DNA of 64,000 bases, taken from Trametes villosa. Taxonomy: Eukaryota; Basidiomycota; Agaricomycetes; Polyporales; Polyporaceae. The notes beneath the pieces are model-generated. The model saw only the letters and a list, made by a program, of their open reading frames with translations. It made no database searches and was not told where the DNA came from. The position numbers and the translations under genes are program-made. The stretch is from contig PUDQ02000089.1 in assembly GCA_002964805.2 (NCBI GenBank), positions 496,001 to 560,000 of the forward strand, in the 5' to 3' direction. Positions 21,443 through 33,237 of the stretch are shown one piece after another. The number at the start of each line of letters is the position of its first letter. Within the stretch, counting starts at the first letter, position 1.

Positions 21443-24400
21443 GGCTTAAAAACGAAATGGGTGCGAGTGGAGGAAAGTGTGTCAAGAAAAGGAGGTGTGC
21501 TGTTGATTGTTGTTGCGGATCACTTCATATCGGGGTCGATGCCCGATTTGCGATCTGGTTGTCTTTCCAGGCGCATGCCCCCCAACGCCGTCACGGAAGA
21601 ATTCGCTCGGCTAAAGAATATATTCTACTTTTTCCTGCCTTTTTCCCGCTTTCCGCCCTTCTTTGAAACAGTGCCGGAAGGCCGGTGGTAACGGCTCCAC
21701 CACCCTTCTTGACTAGCCTCTACCCTCGTCGCGGCAGGCCCATCGTTGTGCCAACGCGTTTGGGAGCCCCCGTTTGCGTCGGGGCGTCTTCGCGGGGGAC
21801 GCGCCGAAACAATCAGAGTAGGTTTGAGGCCGACGCACAAGGACGCGAGGTACGAATGCGCGTCGGGCGACGGGATGATTGGGCGATCCGCGTCTGCTTT
21901 CTGCGTCTGGTCGCGTCGGCGCGGAGGCCGGCCAAGCCCTTGGGGGCGAGCGAAAGACGGATAAACGGTTTCCGATGCCCAAGGCTGCTTGAAGCCTAAT
22001 TTAGGGTTACACGCCTTGATCACCTCGATCGCACGCGCGCTACTCGCACTCCAGTCTCCCAGCCCAGCTCGCGCTCCGCGTTCCCCTCCCCGTCGACCAG
22101 CACGTCCTGCGCAGCGTGCGTCCGCGGCCCCTCTCCCATCCTCGCCTAGCCTCGCCTCGCCCAGCCAGCAGCGTCATACGCAGTGGGGCAGCGGAGTGAC
22201 TGAATGGCCCGTCGTACCCGCGAGCCTCCCTCCCTGCCCAGCGCCTGCCGCTGAGACCCTCCGCATCATCACACCTGTGCAGGGCAGAGATCCTAGCTCA
22301 CTGGGATCCGTGGGCAATTCCCTTTGATAGCTAAATGCATAACGTACGCCAGAAGAAGCCCGCCCGGAATATCCCATAGAGCCCGGCGCAGACGAGCTTC
22401 CTGGGCCCCGGACCTCCGCTGGACATGTGCCCCAGGAAAGAGGATTATCTCCACCGCCCTTCGCCGTTCCCACGCGCCGCCCATGCCCCCTCCTCTCGTT
22501 CTTTTGCCCATTCCACGCCGCGAGGGCCTGCCACATGTGTTGTGCTCACGTCTGATTTCATTATGTTGACATATCATATGAGGATGTAGGTCCATCCCTA
22601 GCGCCCCGCTCCCCTCCGCGTGCCCGTCCATTATCCTCTAGCGGCCGCCTGCGACAACGTAACACAACCTGCCAGCTCCTGCCGAACCCGACTCGAGCAG
22701 CCCCGGTCGTGCTTTGTGCCTTCCTCGTCCAGACCGTAGACGTTCGACAGCGCGCGATTGCAATCTAAGGCCCCGTCCCTTGCGTCTCAATTGGCATTGT
22801 GCGAAACTTTCCGTATCTTCTGATGAACCGGGCTGCTGGAGTCCAAATGACACCTTGCCAAAACCTCTCACCACCTTCTCTCCCCAAGTACCTCATAGAT
22901 GCAGGGTCATCAGGGGGCGGCCCCCCTGCGTGACATGCCTGACTCATTTTGGCAGGCGATAACGCCCGCCGTTCACACTGCGTGCTCTGGTCCCACCGTC
23001 GGCGAAACCCATTCCCGCTCGAACGCCCCGGGCGGCTTCCTGCAAATAAACGCTGCAGCGGTCCATCAACGCGTGCCCGCCTTGCGCCACAAAGCTCTTC
23101 GATTCAGAATTGGGACCGTCTTCGCGCATTCGAATTCGCGATGCCGCGCCCCCCACCGGGTTGCTCCAGCACACCAGCGGTCATGCGGCGATACGTACGC
23201 CTGGGACGGCGCACCGTGCTCGATCACGCCCCCGGCGCAGACGTCAACAGTCCCCGGTCGCCCGCGGTTTCCAATTTCCACGCGAAGCACGACGAGCACT
23301 AGGAAGCACTGCGGCGGCCCCAGCGGGCATTACGACAGCGCTGGCCACGCCCGCGCCAGGTGGGTGCTGCGAGGGGGATGTGGTACTACGGGAAACACCC
23401 CAGCTGTCAGCCGGCCTACAGATAGCTCGACGCGTCACGTAAATCCTGATTCTCGCAGTATCTGGCATCTGCCTGATCAGAACCGCGCGGCGCATGCCGC
23501 GCTCGCTGTTTGCACGGCCGCTGAGTGTGCTCGACTCGGGTACGGCGCGCCCGTCCTGGGATGCGCGAAGCGAAGAAGACGAGAAAGCCACACGCAGAGA
23601 ACCCGCGCGCATGCAGCCGGCCCTCGTGGCGCGATGCTATTGCTTCGCGGCACCTGCCGGGCTGCGCCCCGCAATTGTGTGTGGTGCAGACGCAGCAGCG
23701 TCCGGCGCGACATGCACAAATGCAGCACGGCGGGTGACGCAACGAGTCTTCGGCGGACGTTTCTCGACGCCGTGGATATTCGGGCAGGTGACAGCACGGA
23801 ATGCAGATAGCAACTGCCCCGCCGCTCTGGAAGGGCTCTGGGTCCCGCTCCTGCCACACATCCTGCAGGAAGGCCGATTAGCTGTGTATGGCGAAAGGCC
23901 TGAAACGGTGATGGCTGTTACCATACCTCTGTCCGACATCCCGGCATCCGCGGCGCGTGGCCCCGCCGCAGAGGCCCACCGCCGGGCTCGCAGTATGGAA
24001 GGCGGCGGGAGCATCATCCAGATTCCAGACGGCGGTGGACGCCGATGCCAAGCTTCGCGCCGACGTCGAGTCGCGGCGTGCGTGGCTGCTGCTCGCCACC
24101 GCCGCTCCGACTTCCCTGCTCCCGCACACAAGGCACCCACTTCCCTGACGCACGCCGAGGAAGGGAAGACCCGATGCCCGAGCCTGAGAGCGCGCGGGAC
24201 GGGGCCTCCTCGATCAGCCGGTGTGGACACGGCTCAGGGCCCCGCGCCGCCTGTGGGACGAGGACCGTCTGCGCGGCTGGTGTGCGACCGCGAGCCCCGG
24301 CGGGTACCTCGCATCGACGGGGAGCAATTCGGAGGGCGCGGCGCCAACTCCGACTCGAGCACACGCACGCGCGCGTCCCGCTCCCCGACGCAGACCGACG

Positions 24401-27400
24401 CCCTGCAGCGCTCCGACCTGCTGCGGATCAGTGGGCGGGCGAGCGCGCGCAGGCCCTGCCCGCCGCGGCGGCGTCGGGTATCAGTATCAGGGATAGACAT
24501 GACGGGGGCGCGGCTCGCGACAGCGACTCGGCGAGCGCAAACGTTCGCGGGAGTCCGTGCAAGCGAGGTGGATAGGCGGCGCAGTTTAGAGCCCGCGCTG
24601 AGGTTCGCTGACTGTGAAGAATCACCAACGCGCTGCCCGTATTCGGTCCGCGCCGATCCGGCTCGCAGCCGTCGCGTACGCTGTCACCGCCGGCGCCGCA
24701 ATAGCTAGCCGCGATGTCCCGTCGTGCTCGGGATGCGCGACTCCTTCAGGTCCCCCCGAGCAACGTCAACACCAGCTGCGAACTCATAAGGCCGCCAAAT
24801 GCGCACTAGAACCATGCCGTGTGCGCCCCCGGCCAGCAGACGGGCGCTGATGCGCCTGCCTGCTCGAATCCCGCGGGTATCCCACGACGCATCGGCTGGC
24901 GGGCGATAGGCCGCATCACGTCCCGAAATCCCTCCCATACACACAACAGGTGCGCCGTCACTGGCTGTGCGTGCTTCTATATTGCGCAAATTTTCTGGGG
25001 AGCAAGGGGCCCGCAGGCGAATGGCTGGCTGCCAGACAGGCCGGCGGGTCCGCTGTCCTTCGTGTTACGGTGTCGCATCAGCGTAGCGCGTCTTACCGCC
25101 GAACGTGCCGCCGTCTACGCCCCTTTTGCGAGAGGCCGTCGCGTTTGCGGTGAGATGCGCTCCGTGCTGGCTTCCACGGGCTGTCCTTTGTGGGCGCACC
25201 TGCGATGGGCATAGCCTCTTGCAATGTCCGCCGTATGATCGCACCTCGAATGTGCAACAGATGGGTGCTGTGAATGTCGAAGAGAGCATGCATCTCGGAC
25301 TCTGTACACGGAATAAGCAAGCCTCCGACTGAGCAGCGATGTGAGCATTCCACCAAGTTTGCAGACGTACCCATTGTTGCCGGGGCTCAGGAAGTGGCTT
25401 GCTGCGTCGCTAAGGCCAGCGATCTGCACTCTTCCGTGCTGGGACATGTTCTGTCTCGACGCTCGACGTCCTTCGACTTGCAGCATATGCCGTAGGCTGT
25501 ATACTGTGAGGGTGGACGTAGCGACGTCTTCTCCTCCTCGTTGCACAATCGGATCGTAATGTCCTCGGCGGTGAACCCTGAAGGAGAGGAGGCCGGCAGC
25601 TAGCGTGCTGTCATAGGACGTAACAACGCATCTTCTGGCTCCCTCCTGCCATTGCCGGACCCAGCCAACCCCCCTCAAGTCCGTCTGGCTCCCGCGAGCG
25701 ACCTAAGATTACCTAGCGCACCAGCACAACACGCTGTTAGTATGAGAACACGATGCACTTCGTAGACGTACGGCCTCTTCGTTCTCGTAAGACAGGGCAC
25801 GCCGCTGTGCCGCGACGTTAGTCTATGAATGAGCCTGCACCGTGCAGCAGGGGTAATCCAGCTCACCTCCGGACGCACAGACGCCACGGCATCTGGCCTC
25901 TGCAGGCTCGCCGGCCCATGAATACCTAGCCTTCTTGGGCCTAGCTGCCGCCGATATTGACATCTCCCATCTGTCGGAAATCAACTCGGGCTCGTACACC
26001 AACGCGGCAAGCCCATGCTGTCCTGCACCAAAGCGCCCTCCGACGAGGGCGCTGCTCACGTACTGAATGTCGCGCGCCTCTCCGCTTCACGGACTGATGC
26101 AAGGGTGCAGTGCGAGCGCTGGATAGCGCTACGAACTCCATCGAGCAGCCCATGCCAGCCGTGTCTCCCCGTCGTTGCGTAGATATCGCATCTTGGGCGG
26201 CCTCAGATCGCGCTCCCGCGACATATGTTGGCTGGCGCCCTGCCTTGGGCACACCGCTTGGCGCCAAAAGATGGGCCCAGCCTGTGCAACAACCCGCCGC
26301 AGGGCGCGACATGCCATTTCGCCGTTGGGCCCTCCGTTTTGACGCGCTGCGCGTTGGGAGCTCGCGCGCGAGCGGCCTGCCTACGAGCCTTCTAGGTCGC
26401 GCGTCGATTGATGATCACTGACGTCTGGAAGGGCGCAGAGCCGCAGTTAGAGCAATGCATCCCACGAGCAGGCGCCGCCCCATCGTGCGCTGGCCCACCT
26501 TGCCTCCATCGCTATGACCGCACGACGCCCTGATGCAGCGCGCGGCGCAGCGACGGTCATCTCCCGCACACGCAGGAGGAGCACGTCGCTAACCGCCCGC
26601 CCGATACCGGCGGAATAGGGCGCGCGCCTCGCGAGGACGTCCCGTAGGACGATGCCGTGTTGGGAGCTCAGGGATGTGGCCGTATGTGCTGATCCGAGTA
26701 CTCTCCGCGCGTCGTGTTCGGGCGATCAGTACCTTGGAACGAGGCCTGCAGCTGCATTGATGAGCCGCGGCGTGCAAACGCGTGAACAATAATACTGCGA
26801 GGGGGCTGGAGCATTACTTACCAGCCTGCGTCCGTGCAGCGTGTACGCAAGAAAACACGCCGAATTTTTCATCAGCGCACCGTGGTGCGCTGCTGTTGCT
26901 GAACGTGTGCGCCCGATGGGGCAGCCAGGGTCCAGCGGGTCACCGGTATGGACGTCGGCCTGCCATACGCGGATCGAAGCTGCACGGGTCGCGCGCCCGC
27001 GAGAACCGCGCCGGGGAGGGAATTCCTGCAGTGCGTGCGCGCACTCGGGCTCGACCAGCCCGGCACATTGCTTCCGCGCAGCCGTAGCGACGTGCCGCGC
27101 TTCCGCTTCGCCGGGCCCCCTGTCCCCCGGGAGTCGACATTGCAATTGCCTCCGCGAGGCTCGAGCCCGCGTCAAATTCGCGCAACTCCGGCCGGGTGGG
27201 CAGTGTGCGCGTTCTCTGCAAGTGGACGCGCCCGCCCGTGTCACTGTGGTGGGGTGCACTGGCCGGCAGCGCGAGGCCGGGCGCGGGGGCAGTAGCGTGC
27301 CTCGGAATGGCCCATGGGGCGTGCGGCGAGATTGGGAGGGCCTCGCGCGTACCGCGTGGCGGCGCACGTCACAGAGTGCTCCTGACGCGCTTCTCAGCAG

Positions 27401-27695
27401 GCTTCGGGGCTTCTCCGTCAGAAATCAGGCTGATAGCCGTCGTCGTACTACGATCAGCCCTGCAAGAACCCCAGTGTGGAAGGTAGGAACGCTACCGAAC
27501 CAGCCCGGTCGGAATGCCGGGGGCGGGAGCCATGTGGGGGACATGCTCGGTCTATGGAGCATTCCACAGCAGACATGGCTCTGATGAGGCCGGCATGTCG
27601 AGAGATTCCAGAAGATTTGTGTCGGAGTGTCGTACTAGTACAAGCACATGATGGATGGGAAGAACGTGTTGTGTAACCTACCAGTCTATGCGCGC
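21443..27695. other. Gene-poor interval upstream of the Zn2Cys6 gene
   Basis: About 6.3 kb. The first kilobase, with pyrimidine-rich tracts on the plus strand near 22030-22160, is probably the promoter and 5' UTR of the transcription factor. Two GC-rich islands, 23480-24600 and 26850-27420, contain codon-like stretches in several frames but no complete gene that I can assemble. I see no RNA gene or transposon. Confidence 0.5.
23957..24575 (+). pseudogene. Possible unrecognised or decayed coding region in a GC-rich island
   Basis: Two separate plus-strand stretches have strong GC3 codon bias and helix-like sequence. At 23990-24115 the reading contains FQTAVDADAKLRADVESRRA and then WLLLATAA. 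At 24390-24560 it contains DQWAGERAQALPAAAASGI and SIRDRHDGGAARDSDSAS. They lie in different frames and no clean splice chain joins them, so this may be a decayed gene or chance in GC-rich sequence. A 404-codon frame across the same place (23494-24708) has unlikely composition and is not favoured. No family is recognised. Confidence 0.25.
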
Positions 27696-29585
27696 CTACG
27701 CCTTCACGAAAAGATCGGTGAACTTGTGAACGGGGAGCTTGTTGAGGGCCTCCGAGTCGCTGACGCTCTCCAAGATCCTGTGAAGGAGCATACGGATTAG
27801 TCGCTTGCACCCTATGCGCGGTGGTAGTACTGACTGGTCCTGGCGGTGCCCAGGGAAGTGGGGCCCGATGTGGTTCCTGAACTTCTGGAGTAGCAGGGGG
27901 GTGCCCTCCTCACGGCGACGCTTGTGACCGACGGGGTACTCGATCTCGACCTCGTCGAGAACCGTGCCGTCGTTGAGCTCGACAAGGAGAGCGTTGGAGA
28001 TCGAGCGCTTCGCGGGCTCGTGGTACTCAGCACTGAACCGCGGCTCCTCCACGCAAGTGATCTTGGCACGGAGCGCGTCAATGCGCGGGTCCTTTGCTGC
28101 CTCGTCGGTGTACGACTGCGAGGTGAGCTCGCCGAAGATGAGCGGGTACGCGACCATGTAGTTGATGTCGTGGCTGCGGTGAGCGCCCGTTAGCGATAGC
28201 GCGCAGGGTAGCGGCAGGCAAACGCTCACTCTCGGTCGGCGAAGTTGTCGAGGGGACCCTTCTTGTTGATGATGCGCATGGCCGCCTCCTGGGTGCGGAT
28301 GCGGATGCTCTTGATGTCATCGCTGCTCTTGCCCTGCTCCTTCAGCTTGTTGTGGATGATGTGCGCGGCCTCGACCGCCGTCTGTGCGTGGAACTCAGCC
28401 GGGTACGAGATCTTGAACAGCACGTTCTCCATGATGTACTGGCCGAAGGGCATCTGGAACTCGAAGGGCTTGCCCTGTAATGCAACCGGTGAGACTGTGT
28501 CCGCGTTGCTGACATGGAGGTATCTGACCTTGAACAGGACGTCATAGAAGCCCCATGTCTTAGCGGTGAGCACAGAGGGCATGCCCTTCTCGCCGCGCTT
28601 CACGAGGTAGGCGAGGTGAACGGCCCTGGAGCAGGCATCGCCAGCAGCCCAGGACTTGCGGGAACCGGTGTTGGGTGCATGACGGTAGGTGCGGAGCGAC
28701 TGGCCATCTGCCCATGCTTGGGAGATCGCGTCAATGGTCTGTTGACGGTCGAGGCCACTAAATTCAAGCAGCTGTCATGAGTTGCCAGGAAGCGGGACGC
28801 TGGTGGAGTGAACCTACATTAGCTTGGAGACAACTGCCGTGCTGGCAACCTTGACAAGGACGACGTGATCCAGGCCGACACGGTTGAACGAGTTCAGGAG
28901 CGCGAGGCCACCCTGAATCTCGTGCGCCTTGATCATAGCCTCGAGCACATCATGCACGGTCAGGGACTGGCCCTTGCGCGAGAGGTGGTCCGCGACGGCG
29001 AGGATGGCGCCAAGGTTGTCAGAGGGGTGCCCCCACTCTGCGGCGAGGAAGCAGTCGTTGAAGTCCAGCCACCGGATCGCCGTGCCGATATTGAATGCCC
29101 CGCGGATAGGGTCGAGCTGGTAGTTCGTGCCCGGCACCTTCGTACCTGTGGGCCATGACGTTTGGCGGCGCACATTATGAGGTAAAGCACTGCATACCGT
29201 TCGGCACGATGGTGCCCTCGACGACGGGCCCCAGGAGGTTTGCGCACGCAGGGAAGCGGAGCGCCTCGAGCCCGCAGCCGATGGTGTCAATCAGGCAGAG
29301 GCGTGCGGTCTCCCATGCGAGGGGCGACTCGATCTTGTAGTTGTGGACGTAGTCCGCGATGTCCTGCAGGACCTTGTCGGGCTGCGGCCGAACGGCGGAC
29401 TCGGCGTGACTGGACATGGTGCGGGCGAGAGGTGCGGGCGAGAGCGCAGAGGCGGCAGCTGGACGCAGAGAACGCGCGAGAAGGGGCGATCTGCTGATGG
29501 ATGAGATAGCGGCGGACTGCACGCCCGACACCTGGGTCCTCGAGCGGAGCGTCTGGGGCAGCGAGCGGCGAGCAGAGGACAACAT
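27696..29585 (-). CDS. 2-methylcitrate dehydratase, mitochondrial (PrpD/MmgE family)
   Basis: Six exons: 29585-29198, 29145-28818, 28757-28529, 28474-28230, 28173-27835 and 27777-27696, giving 536 residues. The ATG at 29585 starts an Arg/Ser-rich, acid-free leader of about 65 residues that fits a mitochondrial targeting peptide. The PrpD domain then begins with [20 protein letters not shown]. Family blocks include [59 protein letters not shown] and [16 protein letters not shown]. The enzyme removes water from 2-methylcitrate in the methylcitrate cycle that clears propionyl-CoA in mitochondria. Cis-aconitate decarboxylases share the fold, but the leader and block pattern favour the dehydratase. 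The start codon is 300 bp from that of the divergent SNAPC3 gene. Confidence 0.92.
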
Positions 29586-29885
29586 GGGGTTGGACGAGTT
29601 CGCTGTCGGGCGCGGGGAGGAGAGCGTCGTGACCAGCGGCCGGGGCTCGGCTATATCCTGCCAGGCGCCCGCTCCGGCCTGCGGGCGGAACTGCCCCGGA
29701 CCCCGCATCCCTCGTCCTCCTCCCCACGGGGAACGACGCCAAGGCCTCTGACCCGCATGGCTCATCCTTCAAGCCGCCTCTAAGACCCGTGAAAATTGTC
29801 GTCAAGGTCTGCAGACCGCCTCCGGGTGCACATCGATCACTCCGCTCCGGTTCCTTCATAACTTTCGTCCGACCTCAACGTCGAT
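29586..29885. promoter_or_regulatory. Divergent promoter between PrpD and SNAPC3 genes
   Basis: Only 300 bp separates the two start codons, so both 5' UTRs and both core promoters must fit here or overlap into transcribed sequence. No TATA box is obvious. A shared bidirectional promoter is an inference from spacing. Confidence 0.6.
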
Positions 29886-31430
29886 ATGAATTTGACCCCG
29901 GGGCAGGCGCACGAGGCGAATGTCGGACCACCGTCCGAGCCTGTCGATGTCGCGGCTTTCCTGGAGTTGGCGGGGGAGCTCCAGGACGGTTCGGGAGAAC
30001 GGGACCCGCTCCCGGTCTTCTCGCAGTCCGCGTCTGACATCCCGGCGGACGCGAAGGAGGCATGGTCAGCCTTACCCCAAGATGAACAGGACAAGATTAA
30101 GGCTGAATGCTGGTGTGTTCTCACGTCAAGTAACGCGTCATAAGGTAGAGTTGGAGCTGATCACACAACCTAGGACAGCGTGGATGACCTGCGCATACAA
30201 CTGGAGGATACCATCGAGAACCCACGCTTGATGGGACATGTCACTCGAACCCATGAAGCAACCGTCCACGCTATCTATGAGACTGCAGAGCCCACGAGCA
30301 GGAAGAAGCGGAAACGGACAACTCTCGCCGATCCCGAGGAAGAACATCCCGAAGTCACCGCGCTTAGACTCAAGCTGGAAGCCACGCAGCTGAAGTGCTG
30401 GCCGTCAGTATCCATGTCTGTCAACCTCGGCCCTGTTGTCTGACTCCAGTTGGCAGGTTGACGCTGCACGCCGCGTCCTTCATCCGGCCTCCACGCCAGC
30501 CCGATCACAATACAATTATACACGTCGTAAGCTCGTAATAGCGCTTCCGGGTGCCTTTCATCTGACCTCGTTCCAGAAGAAGCTGGGCTCAGCAGCGGCT
30601 GGCGATCGCGACGCACTCATTTTCGTCACGGTGTACAACCGGCAGTCGTGGGGCCAGCGAATACTCTCTCGTTCCTCGCAGCACGTTCTCCTATCGTCGC
30701 AGACCCTCGCCGACCTGTACGGCGCTATACCGTGCCCCTCTAAGGAGTTGCCGGAAGAGATCCGTGACGAGGCAGGTCGAATATCCGGCTACAAGACATA
30801 TCGAAGCGAAGAAGATATGGCGGTTGATGACAATGTCGACGCTGTGGTGTGCATGGAAGGCGTACTATATGGCCGTAGCGGAGCCGCGGATGATTACGCG
30901 GGGTAGGTGCATTCCTTCTGGGCGACGCGTTCTCGCTGACAAGCCCATAGGAAGGTATTGGAGCTGAACGAGTCACTTCCCGAAGGCAAGAGGCAAGACG
31001 TGACAAGGGGTCCCTCGCTAAGTGCCGCAAGAATATCCTCACTCACTCTCCGCTTGCATGAACCCTACTGGGTCCTTCACGCAGGCAGCTGCGAGCACTT
31101 TTTTGTGGTGACGAATATCAGGTGAGGCCGGCCTCATACACGACGAGATGCAATGTCCGCTGATTACTGTGGAACAGGGCTAGACATCCCGCCGACCTAA
31201 CGTCCGGATACCCACTGACGACCCAGATCACCCCTCCACTCTCAGACATTTGCCGAGCCTGTACCAAGGTCCCTGCGGTGTACTCCATCGTGGGAGACAT
31301 CAGGCTAGGCGAGAGCCCGTACCTCATATGCGCACCGTGCTGGAGGTGGATGGGGGACCCGAAAGAAGACGAGGTTCTGGTTGTGCCCTTGCCCAAGCAC
31401 CAGCAAGGATGGAATTCGCGGCCTTCCTGA
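29886..31430 (+). CDS. snRNA-activating protein complex subunit 3 (SNAP50-like)
   Basis: Six exons: 29886-30112, 30179-30403, 30457-30526, 30577-30902, 30951-31121 and 31178-31430, giving 423 residues. The N-terminal half is acidic and helical, followed by a basic KKRKR segment. The conserved half has ALIFVTVYNRQSWG, SSQHVLLSSQTLADLYGAIP and DAVVCMEGVLYG, then a zinc-finger region with HAGSCEHFFVVTNIR, ICRACTKVPAVYSIVGD and ICAPCWRW. These are the SNAP50 C-terminal zinc-finger motifs. In animals SNAPC3 binds the proximal element of snRNA promoters for both Pol II and Pol III. Fungal homologues are less studied, so the snRNA role is inferred from the family. The gene is followed 307 bp downstream, on the same strand, by TFB4. 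Confidence 0.88.
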
Positions 31431-31737
31431 ACAGTACTCCTAGTTAATTATTGTCCACCTATTCTACCTCTAGGCGTGGTTGAGATTATCGGAGTATATG
31501 CCTCGGTGTGAGCGAGATTTCAGCGCTCAGCTAGCGCTTCGGTGGTCGCTGCGGGCGCCTCCGAGTGAGGGCGCGTGTTGAGATCTTGAGACGCGCTTGT
31601 GGCGGAAGAGTCCGCGGACATGGCTTGTCTCCGTACCAACTCCTTCGCCAGATGACCGTCCTGCTGCTGCGTCTGCGCCACTAAGCTGCTATCCTTATCT
31701 CCTGCGAGGCCTTGGTCGTACTGTCTTGATAGCGGCC

Positions 31738-33237
31738 ATGGACAAGCCGTCTCACTTGAGCGTAATACTCGACCTCTCTCCTACCCAATGGGCTCTCTGT
31801 GCGCAGTCCACCAACCCGGCCGGAGTCTCCCTTCAGGCATTCCTATCGCAACTCCTCGCGTTTCTGAACGCGCACATAGCATGCAAAGACGAGAACACGC
31901 TAGCCGTTTTCGGTGCACTCCCCGGACAGAGGTGCGTCAGTGCTTCCGCGCGGTTGCTGTTGCCGGCGTCCTATCGTCTCCCCCCTCTGATTACCACGGA
32001 TGATACTCTGCCTCTGCTTAGTGCACTTCTGTACTCGTCTACTGGCGAGGTGGCGGCCAACCACAGTGAGCCCATAGACTCCAACACGTATCGTCCCTTC
32101 AAGACCCTGGATGCGAGCGTCATGAAGTCCCTAGCGGACCGCATAGAATCGTTTGGGGATGCACCGGAAGAAGGTGAGTAGGTCGGGTTTCCCGCTCGGC
32201 ATTATACCTCAACCATCTCCCCTTGTCGCAGAACCCATCGGTCTTGTCGGATGTCTGACGAAGGCTCTATGCTGTAAGTTCTCGCAGCCAGCGCTCTCTA
32301 TGGGTATTCATAGGTCTGCAGATATCAATAGGATCACGTCGAGCACCACAGCGTCTGGTTCCCGCGAAGATGGACCGTCCGTTTCCATCGACCCGCGGAT
32401 ACTCATGCTCTCTGTCTCTCCGGACCAGTCGTCCACCTACATACCTATCATGAACTCCATTTTCTCTGCCCAGAAGCTTGTGAGTCTGTCTGAAGGCTTC
32501 CCACCACAGTGTCGACGGACGGATTTCTTATCTGGGGCTGTTTCCGTAGAAAGTGACGATTGACGTCTGCAAGATATTCGGAGCAGAGAACGTCTTCCTA
32601 CAGCAGGCGGCACACCTTACAGGAGGCGCCTACGTGCAGGTAGAGAGGACAGACGCGCTCTTACAGTATATGATGGTACGTCCGCCGCTTCTCGTAATGC
32701 TCGCTGCCCTCTCATAGCATTATACCAGATGTCCTTCCTACCACCTCCAGCCATCAGGCAGCTCCTTGCCGTGCCTACTCAAGATAGGGTAGACTTCAGG
32801 GCTGCATGCTTCTGCCACAAGAGGATCGTCGAGATTGGCTTCGTCTGCTCAGTGTGCTTGTCCAGTACGTACTTACAGCCCATATTCCCCGATATAATCA
32901 CCGAATCCGACTCTATTCCGCAGTCTTCTGCCAACCGGTCCCCGTTTGCTCGACTTGTCGGTAGGTCGCACGGTTCCTCATGCTTCTACCTTCCCGGACT
33001 GGTCTAGAGGCGTCGCGCCGCAGGGCCGCCGTGCTCTCGTCCAGCCTCGCCCTCTTCGCCGTACAGATCATCTCACAATGACCCGTTTCTTGCAGGACGA
33101 AATTCCCGATCAAAACCCTGCAGCGGCTCAACGCGTCGCGCCCGCCCGCGCCGCCCTCGTCTGCCCCAGGCACGCCCGCCCGGCCACTAGCACCTAGGAA
33201 CGGCACCGCGACTCCCGCGACGCCCCGGCCAGGCTAG
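31738..33237 (+). CDS. TFB4: TFIIH core subunit Tfb4 (p34)
   Basis: Eight exons: 31738-31931, 32022-32173, 32232-32273, 32322-32479, 32550-32675, 32729-32864, 32924-32960 and 33096-33237, giving 328 residues. The start at 31738 (MDKPSHLSVILDLSPTQWAL) opens the von Willebrand A-like domain. Typical blocks are FLNAHIACKDENTLAVFGAL, TYIPIMNSIFSAQKLKVTID and CKIFGAENVFLQQAAHLTGG. A C-terminal cysteine-rich zinc region holds Cys251, 253, 264, 267, 272, 278 and 281 (VCSVCLSIFCQPVPVCSTCR). Tfb4 pairs with Ssl1/p44 in the TFIIH core, which opens DNA in Pol II initiation and nucleotide excision repair. The Ala/Pro-rich tail after residue 295 is probably disordered. Confidence 0.94.

Noticed and set aside
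23494..24708. 404-codon plus-strand open frame
   Set aside because: Local GC is high, which makes stops rare. The translation is dominated by Arg, Ala, Ser, Gly and Pro without ordered segments or splice-consistent neighbours. Better coding signal lies in other frames of the same place.
29586..29765. Upstream ATG for the PrpD gene
   Set aside because: Starting at 29765 would put a Gly/Arg/Pro-rich leader ahead of the mitochondrial signal and extend into the divergent promoter.
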